DNA of 50,144 bases, taken from an uncultured Lachnospiraceae bacterium. GTDB taxonomy: Bacteria; Bacillota; Clostridia; Lachnospirales; Lachnospiraceae. Of this stretch, positions 1-7,386 are shown piece by piece (the first letter of the stretch is position 1; each line of letters begins with the position of its first letter). The notes below the pieces were generated by a model. It was given only the letters and a program-made list of their open reading frames with translations, did no database searches and was not told the origin of the DNA. The position numbers and the translations under genes are program-made. The DNA is taken from positions 1-50,144 of the forward strand of contig CAMJPM010000010.1 of assembly GCA_946407725.1 (NCBI GenBank). The letters run 5' to 3'.

Positions 1-1
1 T

Positions 2-799
2 AGCCGCACCAGCCGCGCCCGAAGAGGAGAGGCCTCCGTTGAAGAGGTCAATGCCTCCGTACAGCTCCTTTCTGCAGAGGCCAATGATACCAAGGAAAAG
101 GCCATGGATATCCAGCAGAGGGCACAGCAGATAGAGAGGAATTCCAGAAAGGCATACGATGCTGCCCTCAGTACCGCAAATGCCCGTGAAGCCGATGTTA
201 AGCTGGCAAATGAGAAGGCGGCCATAGTCAACCAGATCGGATCTCTTGCAGATTCAATCGCCAATATCGCAGACCAGATCAACCTTCTTTCCCTTAACGC
301 CTCCATTGAGGCCGCCAGGGCAGGAGAGCACGGCAAGGGCTTCGCAGTAGTGGCTTCCGAAATCAACAAGCTGGCTCTTGATACAGCAGAGGCTGTTGAA
401 CAGATCCAGGGCACCATCGGTGAGGTTCAGGGAGCATTCACAGGACTCTTAAGTTCCACGAACCAGCTCCTTACCTTTATGACCACCACGGTATCAAATG
501 ATTACAATGACTTCATTAATATGGCAAACCAGTACGGTACCGATGCCGCGTCCTTTGGAAAGGAATCCGAGAAGATAGCTGAAATGGTTCAGACCATAAG
601 AGAGGCCATGGGAGAGGTGAGCTCCGCTATCCAGAATATTGCGGAGTCCACACAGGAGACTGCCGAGAGATCCACAAATGTTACGGATACTGTTGAAAAT
701 GTGGGATATGTGGTGGACAATGTAACGGAAATGTCCGGAAAGCAGAACACCATAGCAGCATCCCTTACAGAGGTGGTTGGCAAGTTCAAATTGAATTGA
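2..799 (+). CDS. Methyl-accepting chemotaxis protein, C-terminal part (5' end outside window)
   Basis: Cytoplasmic signalling half of a chemoreceptor; the frame is open to the left edge, so the ligand-binding and membrane parts lie upstream. The visible 265 residues are alpha-helical coiled coil with the conserved hairpin tip: the stretch [18 protein letters not shown] followed by [15 protein letters not shown], the segment that contacts CheA/CheW. The remaining C-terminal helix is rich in Ala/Glu/Thr/Ser, as in methylation regions, and ends in KFKLN without a CheR-docking pentapeptide. In the family it relays chemoeffector binding to the flagellar motor through CheA, and the flagellar gene at 20.9 kb shows the host is motile. 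No clear terminator follows. The call is firm; the ligand cannot be inferred. Confidence 0.93.
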   Translation, partial: SRTSRARRGEASVEEVNASVQLLSAEANDTKEKAMDIQQRAQQIERNSRKAYDAALSTANAREADVKLANEKAAIVNQIGSLADSIANIADQINLLSLNASIEAARAGEHGKGFAVVASEINKLALDTAEAVEQIQGTIGEVQGAFTGLLSSTNQLLTFMTTTVSNDYNDFINMANQYGTDAASFGKESEKIAEMVQTIREAMGEVSSAIQNIAESTQETAERSTNVTDTVENVGYVVDNVTEMSGKQNTIAASLTEVVGKFKLN

Positions 800-911
800 C
801 CGGTGCATTGTAATTATGATACACTGAAGAATGGCAGCTGCTTACGGAAAGGGTGTTTTTTTCACAGCTGCTGAGATTACAGGTTTTTACAGTTTTTAAC
901 CAAGTGTTTAG

Positions 912-972
912 TGCTCCGGGGCTTCCCTGATGCTCCGGGGCATTGGCAGGATAAAAGAACAATAATTATTGT
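912..972 (+). promoter_or_regulatory. Candidate regulatory elements upstream of nifJ
   Basis: The 187 bp between the chemoreceptor and nifJ hold no gene. Two things stand out. An exact 11-bp direct repeat (TGCTCCGGGGC) occurs at 912-922 and 931-941. A perfect 14-bp palindrome (ACAATAATTATTGT) at 959-972 abuts the ribosome binding site GTAGGAGG. A palindrome in that position could be a repressor operator or affect translation. No convincing -35/-10 pair was recognised. Regulatory function is inference. Confidence 0.35.
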
Positions 973-986
973 AGGAGGATTATCAA

Positions 987-3900
987 ATGGCAAGATTCAA
1001 AAAGACCATGGATGGTAATGAAGCTGCGGCTCATGCTTCGTATATTTTTACGGACTGCGCAGCTATCTATCCCATCACGCCTTCATCACCGATGGCAGAG
1101 CACACCGATGAATGGGCAACAGCCGGAAGAAAGAACATCTTCGGCAACACCGTTAAGATCGTTGAGCTGGAGTCAGAGGGCGGAGCAGCAGGTGCTGTTC
1201 ACGGATCCCTTGTGGCAGGCGCACTCACATCAACTTACACGGCATCACAGGGACTGCTTCTCATGATCCCCAACCTTTACAAGATCGCCGGTGAGAGACT
1301 TCCCGGAGTCATCAACGTTTCGGCACGCTGCGTAGCAAGCCATGCCCTTAACATTTTCGGAGACCATTCGGACGTATATGCATGCCGTCAGACAGGCTGC
1401 GCTATGCTTTGTGAATCCTCCGTCCAGGAAGTAATGGATCTCACCCCCGTAGCTTATCTTTCAGCTATTAAGGGAACCATTCCTTTCATAAACTTCTTTG
1501 ACGGCTTCCGTACCTCCCACGAGATACAGAAGATTGACTGCTGGGCAAATGAGGACTTCGAAGATATCCTTGATCAGGACGCTATCGACAAGTTCCGTGC
1601 AAGCGCACTTAACCCCAATCACCCCTGTGAAAAGGGTTCCGCTCAGAATCCGGACGTATTCTTCCAGACAAGAGAGAGCTGCAACAGCGCTTACAATGAT
1701 CTTCCTGCAATTGTTCAGGATTATATGGACAAGATCAATAAGAAGATCGGTACTGACTACAAGCTCTTCAACTACTACGGCGCTCCCGATGCTACCCACG
1801 TTATCGTAGCAATGGGTTCCGTAAACGACACTATAGAAGAGACCATCGACTACCTTGCAGCTCAGGGCGAGAAGGTTGGTCTTGTTAAGGTTCGTCTCTT
1901 CAGACCTTTCGCAGCTGACGCATTCATCAGTGCTATCCCTGATACAGTTAAGACCATTTCCGTTCTTGACCGCACCAAGGAGCCCGGCTCGATCGCAGAG
2001 CCTCTTGCACAGGATGTTATGACTGCAGTTCGCGGCACAAAGTTCGAAAGCGTTGAGATCCTTCGCGGACGTTACGGCCTTGGTTCAAAGGATACCACTC
2101 CTAACCAGATCGTTGCCGTATATCATAACAGCGAGAAGAAGGAATTCACCCTCGGTATCTTTGATGATGTTACCAATCTGTCACTTGATGCAGGTCCCGC
2201 ACTTGTTACCACTCCCGAAGGCACAGTCTGCTGTAAGTTCTGGGGTCTGGGAGCAGACGGAACAGTTGGAGCGAATAAGAACTCCATCAAGATCATCGGC
2301 GACAACACAGATAAGTACGTTCAGGCTTACTTTGACTATGATTCAAAGAAGTCCGGCGGTATCACAATGTCCCATCTCCGTTTCGGCGACAAGCCCATCA
2401 AGTCCACATATCTCATTCACCAGGCTAATTTCGTTGCCTGCCACAATGCGGCTTATGTAAGGAAGTACAACATGGTTCAGGAGCTGGTTGACGGCGGAAC
2501 CTTCCTTCTTAACTGCCCCTGGTCAGGAGAAGAGCTGGATGAGCACCTTCCCGGACAGGTTAAGGCTTATATCGCAAACCACAATATCAAGTTCTACACC
2601 ATTGACGGTGTGAAGCTTGGTATCGAGTCAGGCATGGGACCCACAAGAATAAATACCATCCTTCAGTCAGCATTCTTCAAGCTCACAGGCATTATCCCCG
2701 AGGGAGAGGCTATCGAGCACATGAAAGCCGCTGCAAAGAAGACCTACGGCTTAAAGGGTGATGACGTTGTCCAGAAGAACTGGAAAGCTATCGACCTTGG
2801 TGCTACCGGCATCGTTGAGGTTCAGGTTCCGGATTCATGGAAGGACGGCAAGGATGAAGGTCTTGATTATCCGAAGGCTACAAAGGGAGCAAAGGATGTT
2901 ATCGACTTCGTAAACGATATCCAGATCAAGGTTTCCGCACAGGAAGGAAATTCCATCCCCGTATCCATCGTTCAGAGATACACAGACGGCTCAACTCCTT
3001 CCGGAACAGCTGCTTACGAGAAGAGAGGCGTTTCCGTTGCAGTTCCCGTATGGAATGCAGATAACTGTATCCAATGTGAGTTCTGCTCCTATGTATGTCC
3101 TCACGCAGCTATCCGTCCCGTTGCCATGACCGAGGATGAGGCCGCAAAGGCTCCCGAAGGCATGGTTTGCAAGGATCTTACAGGTGTGGCAGGCTACAAG
3201 TTCGCTATCGTTGTTTCCGATATGGACTGTCTTGGCTGCGGCTCCTGCGCAAACGTATGTCCCGGCATGAAGGGCAATAAGGCTCTTGAAATGAAGACCC
3301 TTGACGACGCCCTTAAGGCTGAGCAGAAGTACTTCGACTATGCTGTAGAGCTTCCCGAGAAACAGGAAGTTATCGATAAGTTCAAGGTTAACTCCGTAAA
3401 GGGTTCACAGTTCAAGCAGCCGCTTCTTGAGTTCTCAGGCGCATGCGCAGGCTGCGGAGAGACACCTTATGCGAAGCTTGTTACCCAGCTCTTTGGTGAC
3501 AGGATGTACATCGCAAACGCTACAGGATGCTCCAGTATCTGGGGTAACTCCTCACCTTCAACACCTTACACGGTTAACAAGGAAGGCCACGGTCCCGCAT
3601 GGGATAACTCCCTCTTTGAAGATAATGCTGAGTTCGGTTACGGAATGCTCCTGGCACAGAAGACCTTAAGAGGCAATTTAAGGACTCAGGCTGAGGCTCT
3701 TGCTGAGAAGGATCCTTCTGTTAAGGCAGCAGTTGACAAGTGGATCGAGACCTATAATTCAACAGCTCTCAATACTGATGCCACAAATGAACTGGTTAAG
3801 GTTCTGGAAGGCAATTCAGCACCCGAGGCTAAGGAGCTTGTGAAGAACAAGGACTTCCTTGCAAAGAAGTCACAGTGGATCTTCGGTGGAGACGGCTGGT

Positions 3901-4511
3901 CATACGACATCGGTTTCGGCGGACTGGATCACGTTCTCGCTTCCGGTGAAGATGTAAACGTATTTGTATTCAACACCGAGGTTTACTCAAATACAGGCGG
4001 ACAGTCCTCCAAGGCTACTCCTACCGGCGCAGTTGCACAGTTTGCTGCAGGCGGTAAGGAGATCAAGCAGAAGGATCTTGCCGGCATAGCAATGAGCTAC
4101 GGCTATGTATATGTGGCACAGGTTTCCATGGGTGCCAACATGAAGCAGCTCATTGATGCCATCACAGAGGCAGAAGCCTACAACGGACCTTCACTTATCA
4201 TAGGTTATGCTCCCTGCATCAACCACAGGATCAGGGTCGGCATGGGCAAGGCTATGGAAGAAGAGAAGAAGGCTGTTGACGCCGGATACTGGAACCTCTT
4301 CAGGTTCAATCCTGACGCGGAGAAGAAGTTCACCCTTGACTCCAAGGCTGCAACAGTTCCTTATCAGGACTTCCTTGACGGAGAGGCAAGATACACAGCC
4401 CTTAAGAAGGTTAACTCCGAGAAGGCAGACAGGCTCTTCAAGGCTGCTGCCGAGAACGCAGAGAAGCGCTTCGCACATCTGCAGGGTCTGGTGGATCTGT
4501 ACAGCAAGTAA
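987..4511 (+). CDS. nifJ: Pyruvate:ferredoxin (flavodoxin) oxidoreductase
   Basis: Catalyses pyruvate + CoA + oxidised ferredoxin to acetyl-CoA + CO2 + reduced ferredoxin, the central step of clostridial pyruvate fermentation, in the cytosol. At 1174 residues it is the usual one-chain length. Order of domains: N-terminal pyruvate-binding region (YPITPSSPMAEH near residue 30), middle domains, a two-cluster ferredoxin insert with CIQCEFCSYVCP (about 693-704) and CLGCGSCANVCPG (about 748-760), then the thiamine diphosphate domain with GACAGCGETPY, GDGWSYDIGFGG and NTEVYSNTGGQ. Both CxxCxxCxxxC sets and the extra cysteines for the third cluster are intact. The ATG follows AGGAGG at ideal spacing. 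It appears monocistronic, flanked upstream by a palindrome and downstream by a hairpin cluster with a terminator. Confidence 0.98.
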   Translation: MARFKKTMDGNEAAAHASYIFTDCAAIYPITPSSPMAEHTDEWATAGRKNIFGNTVKIVELESEGGAAGAVHGSLVAGALTSTYTASQGLLLMIPNLYKIAGERLPGVINVSARCVASHALNIFGDHSDVYACRQTGCAMLCESSVQEVMDLTPVAYLSAIKGTIPFINFFDGFRTSHEIQKIDCWANEDFEDILDQDAIDKFRASALNPNHPCEKGSAQNPDVFFQTRESCNSAYNDLPAIVQDYMDKINKKIGTDYKLFNYYGAPDATHVIVAMGSVNDTIEETIDYLAAQGEKVGLVKVRLFRPFAADAFISAIPDTVKTISVLDRTKEPGSIAEPLAQDVMTAVRGTKFESVEILRGRYGLGSKDTTPNQIVAVYHNSEKKEFTLGIFDDVTNLSLDAGPALVTTPEGTVCCKFWGLGADGTVGANKNSIKIIGDNTDKYVQAYFDYDSKKSGGITMSHLRFGDKPIKSTYLIHQANFVACHNAAYVRKYNMVQELVDGGTFLLNCPWSGEELDEHLPGQVKAYIANHNIKFYTIDGVKLGIESGMGPTRINTILQSAFFKLTGIIPEGEAIEHMKAAAKKTYGLKGDDVVQKNWKAIDLGATGIVEVQVPDSWKDGKDEGLDYPKATKGAKDVIDFVNDIQIKVSAQEGNSIPVSIVQRYTDGSTPSGTAAYEKRGVSVAVPVWNADNCIQCEFCSYVCPHAAIRPVAMTEDEAAKAPEGMVCKDLTGVAGYKFAIVVSDMDCLGCGSCANVCPGMKGNKALEMKTLDDALKAEQKYFDYAVELPEKQEVIDKFKVNSVKGSQFKQPLLEFSGACAGCGETPYAKLVTQLFGDRMYIANATGCSSIWGNSSPSTPYTVNKEGHGPAWDNSLFEDNAEFGYGMLLAQKTLRGNLRTQAEALAEKDPSVKAAVDKWIETYNSTALNTDATNELVKVLEGNSAPEAKELVKNKDFLAKKSQWIFGGDGWSYDIGFGGLDHVLASGEDVNVFVFNTEVYSNTGGQSSKATPTGAVAQFAAGGKEIKQKDLAGIAMSYGYVYVAQVSMGANMKQLIDAITEAEAYNGPSLIIGYAPCINHRIRVGMGKAMEEEKKAVDAGYWNLFRFNPDAEKKFTLDSKAATVPYQDFLDGEARYTALKKVNSEKADRLFKAAAENAEKRFAHLQGLVDLYSK

Positions 4512-4514
4512 GGA

Positions 4515-4713
4515 GCACTGCCGATTTAATGCGCCTGACGGCGCACGGCAGTGCGTAGGTCACGCCCCTTCGGGGCATGACAGTAAGTGAGAAATCATCA
4601 GATTTCTCACTTGCGTAAATGGCAACTTCCTTTAGGGAGTTGTCCGGCGAAAGCCGGATCAATCTGCGCTATCCTTGAGCGCAGATTGACCCAGTAAGTA
4701 AATCATTAGATTT
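4515..4713 (+). repeat. Cluster of seven stem-loops downstream of nifJ
   Basis: Nearly every base after the nifJ stop can be assigned to a hairpin: 4515-4554 (9-bp stem with an inner 6-bp stem), 4559-4581 (GCCCC/GGGGC tip), 4585-4612 (12 bp perfect, loop ATCA), 4623-4642 (8 bp), 4643-4658 (6 bp, GAAA tetraloop), 4659-4689 (12 bp perfect) and 4700-4713 (5 bp). The segments at 4582-4608 and 4693-4715 are partial copies of one another, sharing CAGTAAGT and AAATCAT-AGATTTCT. This looks like nested or clustered palindromic repeat units. If transcribed it would protect or process the nifJ 3' end. Function is unknown. Confidence 0.75.
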
Positions 4714-4728
4714 CTAAATCAAGAAAGA

Positions 4729-4756
4729 GGACCGGGCGATCTGCCCGGTCCTTTTT
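4729..4756 (+). terminator. Rho-independent terminator of nifJ
   Basis: A 9-bp perfect GC-rich stem (GGACCGGGC / GCCCGGTCC) with a GATCT loop is followed by TTTTT. It is the last of the hairpins after nifJ. It lies between convergent genes, and on the minus strand it is followed by TCTTTCTT, so it may also stop transcripts of the small minus-strand ORF. Confidence 0.9.
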
Positions 4757-4765
4757 GAAATCATT

Positions 4766-4909
4766 TTATTGTCTTTTTTTTGCTTTTTCAGCCTCATCAG
4801 CTGTCGGTGTGTGCGTTCCCACAAACACCATAAAATCATTGATTTTTTCTTCTGTCCAACCCTCCTGACGGAGTTTGATAATAATATTGGCAACTTCTTT
4901 TGTGTTCAT
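4766..4909 (-). CDS. Small conserved-looking protein, 47 residues, unknown function
   Basis: A 47-residue ORF starting MNTKEVANII and ending KAKKRQ. The start is chosen because AAAGGAGAT lies just upstream of this ATG; a longer reading would start inside that ribosome binding site. The protein is mostly helical and charged, with a central GWTEEKINDF segment and no cysteine, membrane segment or signal peptide. It is therefore not an AgrD-like peptide precursor although it lies 120 bp downstream of an AgrC-like kinase on the same strand. A promoter-like TTGGTT / 17 bp / TATTTT reading sits in the gap. It could be co-transcribed with the regulator-kinase pair or be independent. I do not recognise the family; coding status rests on the good ribosome binding site. 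Confidence 0.6.
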   Translation of the reverse strand: MNTKEVANIIIKLRQEGWTEEKINDFMVFVGTHTPTADEAEKAKKRQ

Positions 4910-5029
4910 ATTTTCATCTCCTTTCATCAATAATGAGAGCCATGTCATTTAAGATTCGCTTCGAAAGTATATGATAAAAATAACCTAAGCTAATGATAAA
5001 ACCAATAGATTCATAATTTCTTTATAATT

Positions 5030-6292
5030 TCAGGTGTTAATCATCAGCATTACATTCGCTTTCAGCGAGTTTGAGGTGGAGGAGAAGCTTACCATGCCGT
5101 TATATTTTTCGGCGATATTGCGAACTATCCTTAAGCCCAGACCGTGACCCTCCCTTTTGGAGACAAGACCGGGATTGTCTGCCATCACATCCTCCCCTGT
5201 GCTGTTTTCCACTTCTATGTTGAGATAGCCCTTTATCATTTTGATATCCACATTTATATAGCGTTCCTTTACTGCCTCCTGGGCGTTAATGGCATTGTCA
5301 AGGAGGTTAAAGAGCAGGGCCGTTAAATCCTTTTCATCAATTCCCTCGGTGGTGACGGGGGAGGCTTTGATCTCAAAGCGGATATTCTGTTTTTCGGCTT
5401 CACTTTTCTTTAAGCTTAAGACACCGTCCAGAATGCTGTTTCCGGTTATAAACTCTTTTTCACTGTCCGGAAAGGAAAACTCATCCTTAATATATTTCCT
5501 AAGCTTATCATAATCTTTTCTGTCCAGGAGTTCCTTCATGTAAAAGGCCTTGTTCTTTATCTCATGCCGGATGAGCCTTATCTCCTCAAGCTTTTCATAG
5601 TGCATACGGCTGATGTCGGGCTGGTAAAGCTGCTGCCCTAATAATGCGGAGTAATAGATCCTTGCGTTGTACTCATTTGTGATCTTGGAGAGCATGACAT
5701 AGATCAAAAGCTCGGTTGCTATGAAAAAGAGGGGAAGATGCCAGTGGGAGGTATTGCTGACCATTGCGGATCGCATATTATGGAATATGGCGGCAATTCC
5801 GGATATAGTAACAATCACCAGTAAAAATGATATCCAGGCGTAGGGAGAAGAGCTTTTCTGAACCTGGTACTGACTTTCAAAGCTGTTCCTCATAATGACG
5901 ACAGCTATTATAAGATCCATTATCATCATTAACAGAGTATTTAAGACGGGATCCTTTATAAAAAATGAACTGAAAAAAGATTTTGTCATTATGATGGTGG
6001 CGCAGGATATCATAGCAGTCAGGAATTTATGAAACAGAAAACCCGGATGCAGGGATATAAACCAGAAAAGAGTGAAAAGAAAGGATAGTATCACATAGAT
6101 ATAGAAGGAGTAATAAAGCTGGAAACGATTGCACACAAAGAGTATGGAGGAGTTCAGGAGACCATACATTATAATAAGTGGCAGCCGCTTTTTGATATTT
6201 CCGGCCGGGTAACAGTGTTCCGCAATACAAAGCTGCAGGAAAACTGTAAAAATAAGATATACAAGTTCTGTCCAAAATCCGATATCGCTCAT
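5030..6292 (-). CDS. AgrC-like sensor histidine kinase (GHKL ATPase)
   Basis: Membrane sensor kinase of the class that pairs with LytTR regulators. Residues about 1-205 form six or seven hydrophobic helices. The phosphoacceptor motif is RHEIKNK, with His about residue 243. The HATPase domain shows the N box (LLFNLLDNAINA) and a G box (EGHGLGLRIV) near the C-terminus. At 420 residues the length is typical. In this family the membrane part senses a peptide or envelope signal and phosphorylates the regulator encoded upstream (6490-7191), 197 bp away on the same strand. No AgrB/AgrD gene is nearby, so the signal is unknown. AAAGGAG lies about 15 nt before the ATG, a slightly long spacing. Confidence 0.9.
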   Translation of the reverse strand: MSDIGFWTELVYLIFTVFLQLCIAEHCYPAGNIKKRLPLIIMYGLLNSSILFVCNRFQLYYSFYIYVILSFLFTLFWFISLHPGFLFHKFLTAMISCATIIMTKSFFSSFFIKDPVLNTLLMMIMDLIIAVVIMRNSFESQYQVQKSSSPYAWISFLLVIVTISGIAAIFHNMRSAMVSNTSHWHLPLFFIATELLIYVMLSKITNEYNARIYYSALLGQQLYQPDISRMHYEKLEEIRLIRHEIKNKAFYMKELLDRKDYDKLRKYIKDEFSFPDSEKEFITGNSILDGVLSLKKSEAEKQNIRFEIKASPVTTEGIDEKDLTALLFNLLDNAINAQEAVKERYINVDIKMIKGYLNIEVENSTGEDVMADNPGLVSKREGHGLGLRIVRNIAEKYNGMVSFSSTSNSLKANVMLMINT

Positions 6293-6353
6293 GGTATTGC
6301 TGCTTTTCTCCTTTCAGATTATCCCCGAATCATCTGATCATGTTTATTTGAAA

Positions 6354-6456
6354 CGGCAATGAGCCAAGGTATCTGCTTCGTGCTCGCAAGAGGTGTTGCG
6401 GCATTGCCGTGGGGTCAAATACCCCGCACCGTAGCTCTGCTGCAGGGTATTTAACT
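6354..6456 (-). repeat. Structured intergenic element between regulator and kinase
   Basis: The 197-bp gap between the two-component genes holds two nested inverted repeats: CGGCAATG / CATTGCCG (6354-6361 with 6402-6409), and AAATACCC / GGGTATTT (6417-6424 with 6445-6452). A further small hairpin, GGGGT-CAAAT-ACCCC, lies at 6411-6425. On the minus strand the region also reads as a roughly 43-codon ORF (MLTGHSELNT...) without a ribosome binding site, which I do not believe is a gene. Such an element inside an operon could set the ratio of regulator to kinase, or be an interspersed repeat. Confidence 0.55.
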
Positions 6457-6489
6457 CAGAATGACCAGTCAGCATGATTACCTGCTGCG

Positions 6490-7191
6490 TCAGATAGTAT
6501 CGCCGAAACCTGAGTATTTCATGAATTCCGCTTTTACATCATTAAGGCGGTGGCGGCTTATGGGGAGCAGCTTTCCGTTGTCAAGCTGTACCTCGGCAGC
6601 GCGTATCTGGAAGATGTACCGGTAGTTTACGAGAAAGCTTTTATGTATCTTTATAAAGCCCTTTTCACACAGGATGTCCTCGAATATCTTTAGACGGCAT
6701 CTGGCGGAACAGCTGTCCTTTGAACCGGATAAAAAGACCTGGCATTCCTTACCGATGACTTCTATATACATGATCTCGTTTGAATGGAAACGGAAGACCT
6801 CTCTGTTATCAGCGGTGATCTCAAAAGAGTCGTTTTCTTTCAGGTTATTAAGTTCTTCAAGGAGCTCGTCTATGACTCCGGGCAGCTCTTCTTTTAACCT
6901 GGTTTTTCTGATGTATTGCAGAGGCTTTGCCTGGAAGGTCTTGAAAACCATGTCGTCCCTGCTGCTGACGTAGATAAGGGGTATCTCAAGAGTGTTGTTT
7001 TTAAGCCACTTTCCGGCCTGTATGCCGTTTACGCCGGGCATGGCAATATCGAGAAATACGGCATCTATTGCGGTAGCATTTTTCAACTCATTTAGCAGGT
7101 TTTCTGCATTGTCAAAGGAGAGGACCTTTACGGACAGCCTTCTCTTTTTAAATTCATTTATGATCACATCGCATATGGCTAAATTATACAT
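6490..7191 (-). CDS. LytTR-family response regulator with shortened receiver domain
   Basis: Transcriptional regulator paired with the AgrC-like kinase downstream. The phosphoacceptor region is present (AVFLDIAMPGVNG, Asp48), then a LytTR DNA-binding domain from about residue 128 to 230 (EVFRFHSNEIMYIEV, FIKIHKSFLVNYRYI). The start of the receiver is odd. After strand beta-1 (LAICD) the protein passes within about a dozen residues into KRRLSVKVLSFD, so most of helix alpha-1 seen in AgrA-type receivers is missing. The usual second acidic residue after ICD is Val. The ATG has no ribosome binding site and sits exactly where transcription from the overlapping promoter should begin. Phosphorylation may therefore be altered. 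Family assignment is secure. Confidence 0.9.
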   Translation of the reverse strand: MYNLAICDVIINEFKKRRLSVKVLSFDNAENLLNELKNATAIDAVFLDIAMPGVNGIQAGKWLKNNTLEIPLIYVSSRDDMVFKTFQAKPLQYIRKTRLKEELPGVIDELLEELNNLKENDSFEITADNREVFRFHSNEIMYIEVIGKECQVFLSGSKDSCSARCRLKIFEDILCEKGFIKIHKSFLVNYRYIFQIRAAEVQLDNGKLLPISRHRLNDVKAEFMKYSGFGDTI

Positions 7192-7197
7192 ATTATG

Positions 7198-7226
7198 ATT
7201 ATAACGTAACTGTCTGCATGATGCAA
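7198..7226 (-). promoter_or_regulatory. Sigma-A type promoter of the LytTR regulator, giving a leaderless mRNA
   Basis: On the minus strand TTGCAT (7226-7221), a 17-bp spacer and TATAAT (7203-7198) form a near-consensus promoter. Seven bases past the -10 box is the A of the regulator's ATG (7191), so the expected transcript starts at the initiation codon. Confidence 0.7.
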
Positions 7227-7253
7227 AGCAGGATGTGACCGGTAACTTTCTTC

Positions 7254-7282
7254 TTGAATAATACCAGTTTTTAAGTCATAAT
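7254..7282 (+). promoter_or_regulatory. Sigma-A type promoter for the 7387 gene
   Basis: TTGAAT (7254-7259), a 17-bp spacer and CATAAT (7277-7282) match the housekeeping consensus at 4/6 and 5/6. It faces away from the regulator promoter, leaving a 5' leader of about 100 nt before the 7387 ORF. The leader carries one copy of a short interspersed motif at 7319-7334. Confidence 0.55.
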
Positions 7283-7386
7283 ATGCGGGTGTGCAAAATA
7301 GCTTTATAAGCTGCAGAGTAACTGTTCAGAATCCGAAGGGTCCTAAATAGATACGCAGCTGATGATTATTCTGGAGTGATTGATCA

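Noticed and set aside
820..880. Terminator for the chemoreceptor gene around the GCAGCTG / CAGCTGC inverted repeat
   Set aside because: The arms are short, the loop is about 27 nt and the T-run lies inside the loop rather than after the stem.
6357..6488. Small ORF (about 43 codons, minus strand) as an AgrD-like peptide gene between regulator and kinase
   Set aside because: No ribosome binding site, no amphipathic leader or acidic tail typical of AgrD, and the sequence is better explained by inverted repeats.
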